NCBI RefSeq assembly: GCF_015832195.1 | Contig: NC_052027.1 | Coordinates: forward strand, 13,636,149 to 13,700,148 | From: Motacilla alba alba | Lineage: Eukaryota > Chordata > Aves > Passeriformes > Motacillidae | DNA: 64,000 nt | Reading direction: 5' to 3' | Part shown: piece by piece, positions 27,831 through 38,710 of the stretch | How the letters are laid out: each line of letters opens with the position of its first letter | How positions within the stretch are numbered: the first letter of the stretch is position 1 | Translations under genes and position numbers: made by a program | Notes under the pieces: model-generated | Seen by the model: only the letters and a program-made list of their open reading frames with translations | What the model was told of the DNA's origin: nothing | Databases searched by the model: none

Positions 27831-27963
27831 CCACAATACACAGAGCATCCCCACACAATTTCAGAAAGCTTCAACCCATACAGAGCAACACCTTACCAAA
27901 TCAGAAGGCTGCAAGCATCTGCCCATACAGAGTAACATCACTTTAGGAGGCTGCAAAGGTCTG
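27831..27963. repeat. Three diverged direct repeats of about 42-47 bases
   Basis: Units start near 27831, 27875 and 27922. The last two share CCCATACAGAG at the start and AGG-CTGCAA near the end; the first shares the ACACAGAGCA core and the CAGAAAGCT segment. They sit directly downstream of the minus-strand TATA box, where an LTR would have its R/U5 region. Confidence 0.7.
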
Positions 27964-27985
27964 CCCTTTGTGTTCTTCAGCCCAA

Positions 27986-27998
27986 CCTTTTATACCCC
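27986..27998 (-). promoter_or_regulatory. TATA box of the LTR-like block
   Basis: The minus strand reads GGGGTATAAAAGG, a near-ideal TATA box. A start about 30 bases downstream would fall at about 27960, at the first of the direct repeats. Activity is not shown by sequence. Confidence 0.5.
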
Positions 27999-30744
27999 TC
28001 ATGTTGATGCACTGCACCTGTGTGCCCTCTGCTCCCTTTGGGGGTTGCTCAGCACACCTGGGCACTCCATGGCTCATTGCTGTCAGTGCTCTCACCTGCT
28101 GCTCACAGCTGTGCCCACTGGGGATGAGGCTGGGCCCAGCCCCACTCCCAGTTACCACAAACTGTGCACCTACAGATGCTTATTCAGCTTTTTTCTGAGT
28201 CTCAAAAGAAGCAGAAGGGTTTTTTTGTAATTTAGGAATTCATTACATTACCAACAGAGACCATCTCACAAAAAAATGTGTGCACCACAACAGATCATCA
28301 CCCTAGTATATGGAAATAAACCATCTGACTCCAGAGTCTGTAATAGACTGCACAGACAAATACATTTATCAGAAAAAGTCAAGAGCTTTGGCACTAGAAA
28401 GGACCCAACAACAGCTTTGTTTTGCTTGGTCAATAAACCACTATTAATGATAATGTATCTATGAATTAAAGATGCATCAATCTGCATAGCAGAGAATAGA
28501 AGCCATGAATAACAGCCAAATCAATACTATGAAGTTGTAAAGAATACAGTGTGCTCTCCTTCAGGCTAATGGTAATTAATTTACTTTACCTCCCTTCACA
28601 CATGAGAGGAAGCAAGCAGAAGAACACAGTAATCACATAAAATTTTTTAATTACAAAATGAACACATATTGTTATCTCCTTACTGTATCTTTTCTGTTCA
28701 TACATTTAGAGCACTTAAAAATTATTACTTTATTTGCACATAATAAAAACAGCTTGTGGTTCTGGGAGCATATGCACATACCAGCTGATATTTTTAAGTA
28801 CTGCAATTTGAAAATTTGTTTCTTAAATAAAAGGTCTTGCTCTGGTTGGGTTGTTAGTATAAATGACCAATGCCTAAAATTACATTTCTGCATCATAAAT
28901 ACTCTCCTAGTGAATGTACCTATAGAAATGTTCTAAGTCTTGTGTGGTTCAATATCCCATAATGGAAAGCCTTATCACTGAAAACTACATTTGCTTAGTT
29001 GGCTTTTTATTCAACTCCGCTGTTAATTAAATAATGTCCTTTTTTTGCAATTGAAAAAAAAAATACAAGGTTTAAGTGATCAGCATCTAATAGAGGCACC
29101 CCCTTCTTAGGAAAAAAGTATTTGGAGGTCCTGTTAATCCAATGAACTATCTCTAGACCAGCAAGCTTCTAGGAGAGGAAACAAGATAAAGTGACTGGTT
29201 CTCTGGTTTTAGAGAGTGCTGTTGCTTTCTAAAGAACACAATTTAAATATTCATTGTGTAAAGTTCTTCTAAGTACTGTTTTTGTATGAAGTAAACTTTA
29301 GGCTGCTGTAATTAACAATGCATTTTCACAGACATGGAAATTAAAGTTTCCATTTTTAAAATATATACTTCGTGACCATATTCAGCAAACTGCCATCAGC
29401 AGATTGCAACTATTTCATTGCTTAATAAAAATACATAATTTCACTAAACCTCAGAACATCAAACAAAGGCACCACAATCACAGGTCACTTTGAGGCAACC
29501 TATTGATAAATTCCTGAGTGCGTACCACAACACAATGACCTTGGTGAACTGCATTCAGGCCTCTAAGCAGCAGAGTAATTAACATATACTGAAGTTAAAA
29601 TCACAAGTGGTGCTATTAAAGCAGGCACAACAAGTCAGCAGATAAAGATACCCCTGTGTGAATTAGGGTCTCAGTGGTCATTTCACATCCTTCGGTGGTT
29701 CTGTGAAACCACTAGCACCAAACAGAGAAGCTGTTCTGAGACTGAGCTGACCTTGGGCTTTTTACTGTGTAAAACACTCGAAGTGGGGCCACATCTCCAT
29801 CTTGTGAGCTTTCTGAAAGTTTTTCTATGAAACAACATAATGCAAATAACCAAGGGAAAGGTACTCTCAATTTCCAACACAAATTTTGTCACATTAATCT
29901 ACTGAAAATTATAATAATTATTTAGATTCTCTTCAGACTCTACCCTGCATTATAAACACCCTTAAATTTACTTTCCCTTTTTCACAACAACATAATTTGT
30001 CCCTTATTATTACAAACATACAAAGAACAGTGTACACCAATAAAATATAATTGTGGCAAGTGGACATTGTGTTTGCATTTGGAGGCATGGCAGAGCCTGT
30101 GCTGCCTGCACAGCACTGCCAGAGGCACACATCTGTTTGTGCAGTTCTAGTTCAGTAGTTTAAGGAATGAAGTATCACCTCATTACAGAACTGCCATGTA
30201 TGAGTGAATTTGTGGAGCTTGCCCTCCTCACAGTCAGACAGTTCTAATCTCCTTGCGAACCACAGTGGCAGCACAGAGATGGAGTGTTAAGCTTATCAGG
30301 CCTCATCTGTACCATCACCTACTTAGTTAAACCCAGGCCATCCATTTCTCTGTCATTTCTTTGTTCCTGAGGTGCCTGGATGCATAATAGCCACTGGCAA
30401 AAGATGCAAGATATCTTTAAAGACTTCAATAGAACACCACCTTCTTTTTTTTTTAAACACAGACTGAAAACAATTCACAGGGACCATTTTAATCATGGGT
30501 TGCACTACATGCATTTCTTCTTGCTCTAGAATTCCAACTTGCACTATCACCACATAACCTGTTGTACAGAGTTATTAATTTATTTTATATTTACTTTCAA
30601 TTTCTGCATAGAAATTCCTGACTCTGAAAACAGCTTGCATTCCTATCACAGTATCACAACTGGGAAGGGTCCTGATAACTGAAAATCCTACAGCATAATA
30701 AAACCTACTCGATATTCAACCACTCTTTTTTGACATCATTAAGT

Positions 30745-31345
30745 CTCCTGTCAGCAGGCAGACTCTGGGAGAGGCCAAGGGGCATAAAAAGGGACTGCAT
30801 CCTAAGCCTTGGGGGCTTTTTTGAACTTGCTTTTGGAGCTTCTGCTTTCTTCTTGTGGGGGCTTTTAGAATCCTATGCTTTTTGCACTGGCCTCAGCCTA
30901 TCTTTTGGCTCTCCTGCCCTCGCTGGCTCTTGCTCACCCTCGTGTCCATCCTGCCTCCCTCTGTCCCTGACCAAGGTCCTGCCTGCTTGTCTCTGTGTCC
31001 CTGACTGGGCCACCTTGCCCACCCCTGCCTGCTGCCCATCCAGGCTTCTGGCCCTGCTGCTCTATCCCCCTTGAGCTCCTGTCCAGCCGTGGGTGCTGGC
31101 CCCAGGGTGGCAGCGTGCCCAGCCCTGCCATGGGACATGGACAGCACCCCCGAGCTCCACTTGTCCCTCTGTCTCCTCTCTCCCACCTCTCCCCCAGGCC
31201 TTTTCCATTTTTGTTCCTTCTTTTCTGTCTCTTCTAGCCTTCTTTTGTTTGGGAAACTCCTTTTCCATCTCATTTTTGTCACCAAAAAACAGTTCTCAGA
31301 TACGACGTTTGCCTCGTTTGGCTTAATTTCGTTCCTGACCATCCA
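30745..31345 (+). mobile_element. C/T-rich block, possible decayed LTR, plus orientation
   Basis: About 600 bases are strongly C/T-biased on the plus strand and GC-rich in the centre (30890-31200). The block begins with GGCATAAAAAGGG at 30781-30793, a TATA-like motif, followed by a T/G-rich start and long C-rich clauses. This layout and several phrases remind me of songbird endogenous retrovirus LTRs, but I cannot confirm a family, ends or target duplication. Frames of 114 (plus) and 149 (minus) codons overlap here; their biased composition argues that they are by-products. Confidence 0.4.
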
Positions 31346-34300
31346 TTTTTAAAATAACTCCTCGCAGTTTCCCACTGCAGTGTCCCAGTAAAACACGACA
31401 GAAAGCTACACCCAAACTCTCCTCAAGGGCATTTGAACATGGAAAAGGTCATTTCACAGCAACAGCCCAAGCCTGCCTGCAACACTGTACTAACACTTAG
31501 CTTGTGTGGATTCCTGAGCGCTATTTATGCTTTAATGGTGCCATCATACATCTCTGGATGTCTCTAGAACACCCTATTCAGATGGATGCTGAACGATGCC
31601 TTAGCTGATAAGGGAATGTTTTCCAGCCTTTAAAACAAACAAAAAACTGCACTGTTCATGATTTGCTTTTGGCTCATTCTTCAAAGTTTTGCTGTTCCAA
31701 CTGGTGATGAAAAGTCAAACCACAAGAACACTGCCAATCAGTACATCCATGCAAGCCCAAAAAATAAAATGATACGTTTGTAAGGAACAGTGAAAGGGAG
31801 CATTTAGTACAATGAATTAGAAAATTTTGCAACAGTTTACATTAAAGAATCTTTGGTTTCTGTCAATTTTACTGCTTTTTTGTCAATACTACATTTGGAA
31901 AAAAAAAAAATCAAGAAATAAGCATGCAAATACTTCAATCACACCCCCGGCCCTTTTATATTCTTGGTTCAAATGAAGAGTGTTTGGTGATCTCTTTAGA
32001 AGAGATTTGTGTTTGGCAGAAACTTCTTTCCAAAACACCAAATAGAAAAATCACATGAACCCACTTGCTTACCTATCTAAAAATCAGGGTTTAGGGGACT
32101 CAAGGTGTGAGATAGGATACATTTTAAAAAGACCCACTAGAAGCCCTGACAAGACAATATTTTTAAATAAAATGGTGGAGTAGAAATTGAAGAAAATGCA
32201 GAATATCTAGAGAATATGCTAAGAATACCTGACCTCTGGTACTCAGTACTAGAAATGGAAACATTCTTCAGCAAACTAATCTTTTATCATACTGCCATGC
32301 TTAAAACATAACTATCAGTTAACAGATTTAGAACTCTTTGATGACCCTGATAGCTGAGAAAATCTCTCTGTACATTAGGATCTCATGGCAGAACAGACTG
32401 AAGATACTCAAACTGCCACCATGTAGTTTGAAGAGTGAATCACTTCACCCTAAACATTTCTCTCACAATTAGGGGTTACAGAAACCACCCACCCTCTATC
32501 CCTTTTTGTGAACAGTTGACATCTCACTCAGAATCCCAGCTTAGATTATTTTCTTCTCCCCATCTGGTTCTGCTGGCCCAGTGGGCAGGATTTCTCCTGG
32601 AAAAGAAAACCACATGGACAGAATGAGGCGAGTTTCTGTGAGGCCCTCGTAAAAGTCTCTGGTTACCGCGGGATGACAAGAGGAGATGTGCCAAAGCACA
32701 CAACAGCACAGCTGACAGGAGATAATGCCCCAGTGCAACTGCTCTTGGATATTTTACTGTTATTGCTTCTGTAATCCTCATCCCTTTGTTCCATTAATTA
32801 GCATGCTGTGGCTATAATCCTGCCCAGAAAAACTCTTTGTTCCTAGATAATAATTTCACTAACAAGCAGAAACATCTCACCAATTCTCTAACAACAAATG
32901 GTAAAGGTCATAATCAGATGGTCATCCCTGGCTTTCCTCGGAATTCCTCTGTAATCCAAATTCTATATAGTATCAGTTAACAGCATATGAAAGGATAAAT
33001 AGGTTTAGAATATATATACAAATCCATGACTAGTTAGGCAAAAGCCTAACTTTTGCATATTTTCCATAAAAATGCAACGGTTCCCTCCTGGTGTGAGAGG
33101 GTAGAGGTGGGTTTGGAGGTTATATAGCTGGACCAGGAGAGAGGATAAAAAGGTCCCGTTTTGCACAGTACACTGAGAACAAAGCACTTGCTAAACGACA
33201 ATTGGGAAGACAACACAAATCTCCTGAGCACTGCAGCTGTCTTCCCTGCACTGCAGCAGCCTTCTGATGGAATTATTTTCACTGTGCTGTTTCTTCAATT
33301 CTTCATTCATAAAACAAATTAAATTTTGTGCTTCAGGAATAGTTCAATGCCAAAACTGTTATCATTCTTCAATATTCTTGTATAGATAAGATATATAAAC
33401 ATTTAAAATACATTATTTGTTCATTCACTAAAATATTTACAAGATCTTCTGAATTAGTTTAAGAGGATCAGGTATTAGCATACAGCACAGAGCAAACTGA
33501 AGAATGAATAATATCCAAAAGTACCATTACATTTATTTCTACCCCAGTTGGCTTCTTAACAAACCAGATCACTGAAGCTGCCTCTGAAAATTGAGTTCCC
33601 CTGAAAATATTTTGGCAAATAAAATGCTTGTGTGTTTCCTAAAGCAGCACACACATTAGATATACAATACTTCAGACTTCCTTAGTGTTCCATTTCTTTC
33701 CCAATTATTTATATAGCATCCATGATGACACTCCTAATTATTTGTTGTTCTTCCAGTTACTGCTCCTGATTTGTCACCCTTTTTCAGGGCTGAACAGTAA
33801 AACAATTCCCATATTATTCCAGATGGAGTTTCACAAGTTGCATTAGAAGTAATAACTTTGTTCTATGATAAAACATCTTCTAGACAGGCAGCATGTACTC
33901 ATACTTCAGTTTTTCATCTTGAATACTATACTTTTAATTCTTTAAAGTGAGAGCTACAATATAACTCAAGTCTGATGTCAACTGTCCCTCTACACCAGCT
34001 TTAAAGTTTAGAACATTGAACTGCCACATTATTAATAATCCCTAAAGAATTCAGCTTCCATTTTTTAAATATATATTGAGAGAGAGAAGAAATATAACAA
34101 CCATGCTTTGTAGTTCAAATATTGCTGAGATAGACACAATCTGTCTAGTTTCCAGAAACAGTTACAATAAATGATAAAATTCTCAATAGTATTAGGTGGC
34201 AGAGGAAAGAAAAATTCAAAGAAAGCATAAAAAGTCTTACTATTTAAGTTCAAATATCAGTTATTTTACCAACAAATTCACCTTAATAATAGTCAGACTA

Positions 34301-34803
34301 TGCAGAGGCAGTTTTTAAGTTCCTTGTTACTTGAGAGTAACTACAGAAAATTTAAGTCAAAGGGATTTTGGTTTTGCAGTAAAATTAGCATAAGTGAAAT
34401 TTTGGGTTAAAATGAGAGCTACATTCTTAGAGGAAGAATAGTCTGGTGGTTGAGATATTAACCTTGGACTTGAAAGAAGTGGACTCACGTCCCAGCTTTG
34501 CCACGGAGTTTTGCATAACCTTGAATTAATCACTTAATTACTTGGTGCTTCTCTTCTCAAGGTATTAAAAACAGATAATAATATTTCCATGGTCTGCTTC
34601 ACCTTTCTCTGGCAAATCAGGAAGAAAACAAAAATCTGTGAAAGGCTCCAGTAGTTTTTTGCCAAGAACAATTTGTTTCAGGACTAAGTTTGAAGCCTTG
34701 GCATCAGTCTCGGTTTGTATTGTGGGATCCCAAACACCAAAAATCCTAGGAACTACAGTAAAAAAAGAATCAATAATAATAGAATTCCAGCAATAACATT
34801 TGT

Positions 34804-34847
34804 GTTATATATATATAACATATATATATATATATATATACACACAC
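34804..34847. repeat. AT/AC microsatellite with a 16-base perfect palindrome
   Basis: GTTATATATATATAAC at 34804-34819 is its own reverse complement. It is followed by an (AT)n run to about 34840 and a short ACACAC tail. Confidence 0.85.
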
Positions 34848-37780
34848 TACACTGTATCTGCATAAAACGCAAAGGCTTACTACATTGATTGTTAAAATAA
34901 CAGTAGCAAACTTCAAACCTAATATAAAAACACAAATATTTGGGTTTTTCAATAAATTACTATAGTTTCAACACGTACACTCTGTGTGTATGCAAGTCTC
35001 TTTAAAAATGGGAAGAACACTGAATTTTGTTTAAAACTTGTATCTGATGGAATAAAATGTACTTTTCATAATTCATATGCAAGAGAGACATACACAGCTA
35101 AGAAACAACACTCTTTATGTAACAAGAGCAGCCAGTACCTGTGCTTCTGAAGAACTGATATATTGAAGTGAACATAAACATTTTTTTCTTATTATCTTCC
35201 ACCAAATGCTGATGTACATAATGCGTTATACAATTTGTAAAAGAGTTATTCACTTTTCAACCTATGATAAATACATACCATAAAGCATCACAAGTACTTA
35301 ATATAGCTTAAAAATAAAAACAACTGTTTTCTGTATAAATCCCCTATTTTTATTTTTCCCAAAGCATTCTTAAGAGATGAACTGCAAAAAATATTTTCAA
35401 CCATTTATTTAAAAGCATCACAACTCCACAAGAAGTTAACTGCAGTTAGAACCACAGCACACTTATTTTCTCTTTAAATTCCATAAAAGCATACACATAT
35501 CGAGCTAAGAGCTTTTATCAAACACAAGGTCACAGATTTTAAGCCTGACTGATGAGCAGCTTTGGACATTTAAACAAGACAGCAATAAAATCATTCTAAG
35601 TACAGCTGAGATGTCAGTTTGCAGTAGTTTAAAAATGAAAGGTGTTATTGCTCCCTTCCTGAAGCTTGCAAGAAAGAGGGAACAGGCTGGGAGCATGAAA
35701 GATAGAAAAATCCTGATAGAAAAATGTGGGGACACACTGCTTAAAATGGTAAAAAAGGTGAGGTTCAGGCGTTGAACAAGAAAAGAAAATCTCAGGAATT
35801 TGGAATTAAGGGCCTCGAACAGGAATTAATTCCTCTTCTGAGCTCCAGTGATGGAGCACAGAAACCACCCAAGCTTCACATTTGAAGTTTATGCCATGCT
35901 CAGAACCCCTCAGAGGAATTATGGATCTCTAATTCACCGTTGTCACTATTTATTCTATACCTTATGGTTCCCTGAATTTCTTTTTCACAAAGCATGCAGG
36001 GACATACTCATTACCCCTGGACCATTATGTACTGCATAAATCATCATTGCTTTTGTTCTAAAGCTGAGTGTGTAATCCACCCCAATGGAGGAACAACAAA
36101 AATCTAACTGCATAAGCAATTTTCTTGGATGTCAGGTTTCTCTAGTCCAAAAATAATACAGACAGTTCCACACAAACTATTTGCTTCTCCTTCAATTTCC
36201 CATTCAGAAATACAAAATGTCTATACTCAGTTTCTTGGAAGTTGTAATAAACAAACCAAAGGGGAACAAAATATTCACATTTTCTACAAAATCAAGCCCA
36301 CAACAAACCAAACATTTTATTAACCACAGCAAAAACTTCTGTGAAAATGAGGTACCAAAGTAAAATCAATATTACTAAAATAGCTTGAAAGAAACCGTGA
36401 CTTTCCTAACCTGTTTCATAATGCTAATGTGGGGGGAGAGGGGAAGGGACCTGAAAAAAAGACATTTAATTAGCTAAAAAAACCCTTCAGGTAGGAGTGG
36501 ATGAATCTTTTTTTAGGGTTTTTTTCCCCTCCATAAATCTGAGGGGAATTGCTTAATGCATAGTATGCAAGTGTTCTAAATAATTTTAAACTAAAAGTAA
36601 TTTGCATACAGTACATGATACATTCCTGCAAACCCTCCTTCACCTGCTTGATAAAACTGCCATCAGCGCAGCTCCTACTTATGCAAACAGTAATCACAGG
36701 AGGAGCAGTTGCCATAAAAAGATTTTACACCTTAAAGCCTGTGTGGGTAGCATGAAATAAAAAGTCCACAACAGCTAAAGTAGTATGAAATAAAATAATC
36801 TGTAATTCAAGCAGCAGCAAGAATCAGCCTTCTATACAATCTAAATGCAATATAATACAAAGAGCAGAATGTTACTGCAAATAAAGGCTGGGAGTGATCT
36901 GCATGAAGCCCCAAACCCGCAGAGGCAATACTGCAGCAAGCAGTATTTTGTAGCACTTCACTGAGGGATAACAAGAATGTTTAATATTACTTTTATTTGC
37001 TAAACCTTTAAAATTTAATTGACCCCATCTGAATTTTTTACTTACTGTAGTTTATGAAAAAGGTGAGAGGTTTCAAAACACAGTTTTCCTATAAAATCCT
37101 ATAACCAGAGGACAGTAATTTGATTTAACTGATGTCATCAATTTCTATTAATCTAAAAATAAAATGCTTTAAGAATCCTTCACTGAACTATGTATTTCAG
37201 ATTTGTGTTCTATTTAATCAAAACATAAAAATCAGTTTTATTACTATTTTAAGAATTCATCCAATAATTATAAATCTAGTGAAAATCATGCTCTTTTTTA
37301 GGAGCTGATTCTGTATTTCCAATTGCTATAGAGGCTGCAGTCATCTCACTTGCAATTTTGTTTGGAAGTGACAAGTCTGAAAGTGCACCCATCTTCTCCT
37401 TGAAAAACCACTGAAAATACAGAATCTTTAAATTCTAGCTTGAAATGTCAGTCATCTGTATACAGAAATTCATCTGTATTTACTCTAGGGAGTATTGATC
37501 CAGATCCAGAGTGACTGTACTTTACCATGACAATTTGGTTACCTGCTCCATAAATCTGCCACTGAAACTTTCTTGTTGGAAACAAATCCACGCACAGGCA
37601 CGATGGCTACTTTTCAAACCACAACAACCAGATTCATTTCCACGCAGTTTTTTTTCATATATTCCCTCATCCTTCCAGTGTAAATTGTGCATTACGTGCA
37701 CTAAATCTTTATGCTCTCCCATACAAAAGGAGAAATGGTGAAGTCTCAGTTTTGAACTATTTTTAAAACTACAGATAAAT

Positions 37781-37820
37781 AATGCAGTATATATATGTTC
37801 AGGGGAACATATATATACTG

Positions 37821-37824
<4 letters not shown>
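37781..37824. repeat. Palindrome: 20-base perfect arms, 4-base loop
   Basis: Arms 37781-37800 and 37805-37824 are exact reverse complements around the loop AGGG. The inner part reads TATGTTC-AGGG-GAACATA and the outer part AATGCAG...CTGCATT. The outer ends are not AT-repeat, so the symmetry is not merely a property of the microsatellite. It could extrude as a cruciform or fold as a hairpin in RNA. Confidence 0.9.

Positions 37825-37825
<1 letters not shown>

Positions 37826-37889
<64 letters not shown>
37826..37889. repeat. Compound (TA)n-(CA)n microsatellite
   Basis: About 49 bases of pure TA alternation (to about 37875) run into a CA stretch of some 15 bases. It lies between the palindrome and a second copy of the palindrome core. 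Confidence 0.9.
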
Positions 37890-37908
37890 TATGTTCAGGG
37901 GAACATAT
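37889..37908. repeat. Second copy of the ATATGTTC-AGGG-GAACATAT hairpin
   Basis: Eight-base arms around the same AGGG loop as in the 37781-37824 palindrome, on the other side of the TA/CA tract. The identical loop and arms show that the two are duplicates, not independent AT palindromes. Confidence 0.85.
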
Positions 37909-38119
37909 ATACACACAGGTGAACCTGTTTCATATTATTTTCAGGTCTGACACCAGACTTATCCAGGAAAGAATTAGAGATTTTCAACTTGGAGCAGAAC
38001 ACTAGAATATATGCATTACCTTCAGCTATCCACATACAAATCAATCAGATTAAGGACTGTTCAATGGCAAACTGAATCAGGAGGATAAAAATAAAACCAC
38101 ATAAAATCTCAATATACTT

Positions 38120-38710
38120 CAGTGGCACAGAGCGCTGTCATTCTGGGCAGGCTCTCACAGCTGCTGACTGGGCTCCACTGGCCGGAACTGCCCCTGTGGC
38201 TGTTCCACCTGCACAGGTTCTTCCCTACATCCGAAGGAAGCCCTGACAGCACTCTGAGGTCTGCTGGGGAGCTCTCGTGGTGGCAAGGCAGCTTAGCCAG
38301 CTTTGTCCCTGCTGTCCTGGTGGCTCAGAGCAAGGCAAGGAGCCCTCAGCCCCGGGCCAGCCTGTGGCTCAGCCCGGCTGGTCGCACCTGGCCCAGCAGC
38401 GTGCTCCACCTGCTCCCGGCTCCCTGCCAGGCGGGACAATCCATTAGCTCTGCCTCAGGAGATCCAAGGGGGAATGCCCCAGCACAAGGCCGAGGGTGTG
38501 CCCCAAGTGCTTTGGGCACGCAGGAGCTGCGGGGCTGATGCGAGGGCTCCGTCCCGGCGCAGAGCACACGGGAGAACTCCAGCGCTGCCAGCGGGGCCGC
38601 CCTCCACCTCAGGCAGAGCCCGAGGACAGAGCCCCGCAGCAAAACGGGCGGGAGCACTAATTCCCAGTGAGCACAGACCAAACGCCAGCAGAACACCCCA
38701 GTGTCCATCA
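38120..38710. promoter_or_regulatory. CpG-island-like GC-rich block inside the intron
   Basis: By hand count about 22 CpG dinucleotides fall in 38341-38700, while most of the intron has almost none. G+C is well above that of the flanks. Words such as CCCGGC, GCGGGGCCGC and ACGGGCGGG give several possible Sp1-type sites. Overlapping frames of 138 and 155 codons (plus) and 120 and 97 codons (minus) exist, as expected in stop-poor GC-rich DNA; none resembles a known protein. It may be an alternative promoter, a nested transcript start or an enhancer, or a GC-biased repeat relic. The function is inferred only from composition. Confidence 0.5.

Larger units (their letters stand above)
27700..28190 (-). 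mobile_element. Probable solo LTR-like element, minus orientation, with TATA box
   Basis: The block is GC-richer than the surrounding intron and reads on the minus strand like a retroviral LTR. A GC-rich stretch (about 28160 down to 28000) precedes GGGGTATAAAAGG at 27986-27998, then comes a region with three direct repeats (27831-27963). There is no gag, pol or env similarity, so at most a solo LTR is present. I could not fix the ends: candidate TG...CA limits near 27759 and 28161 have no matching target-site duplication that I can see. An unrelated intronic promoter is the main alternative. Confidence 0.45.

Noticed and set aside
30640..30720. Possible CR1-like tail (TATCACAACTGGGAAGGGTC)
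   Set aside because: One short clause resembles the CR1 end, but the following sequence does not continue the match.
30893..31342. 149-codon minus-strand frame as a gene
   Set aside because: Its low-complexity, charged composition simply mirrors the C/T-rich plus strand, and the frame competes with several others.
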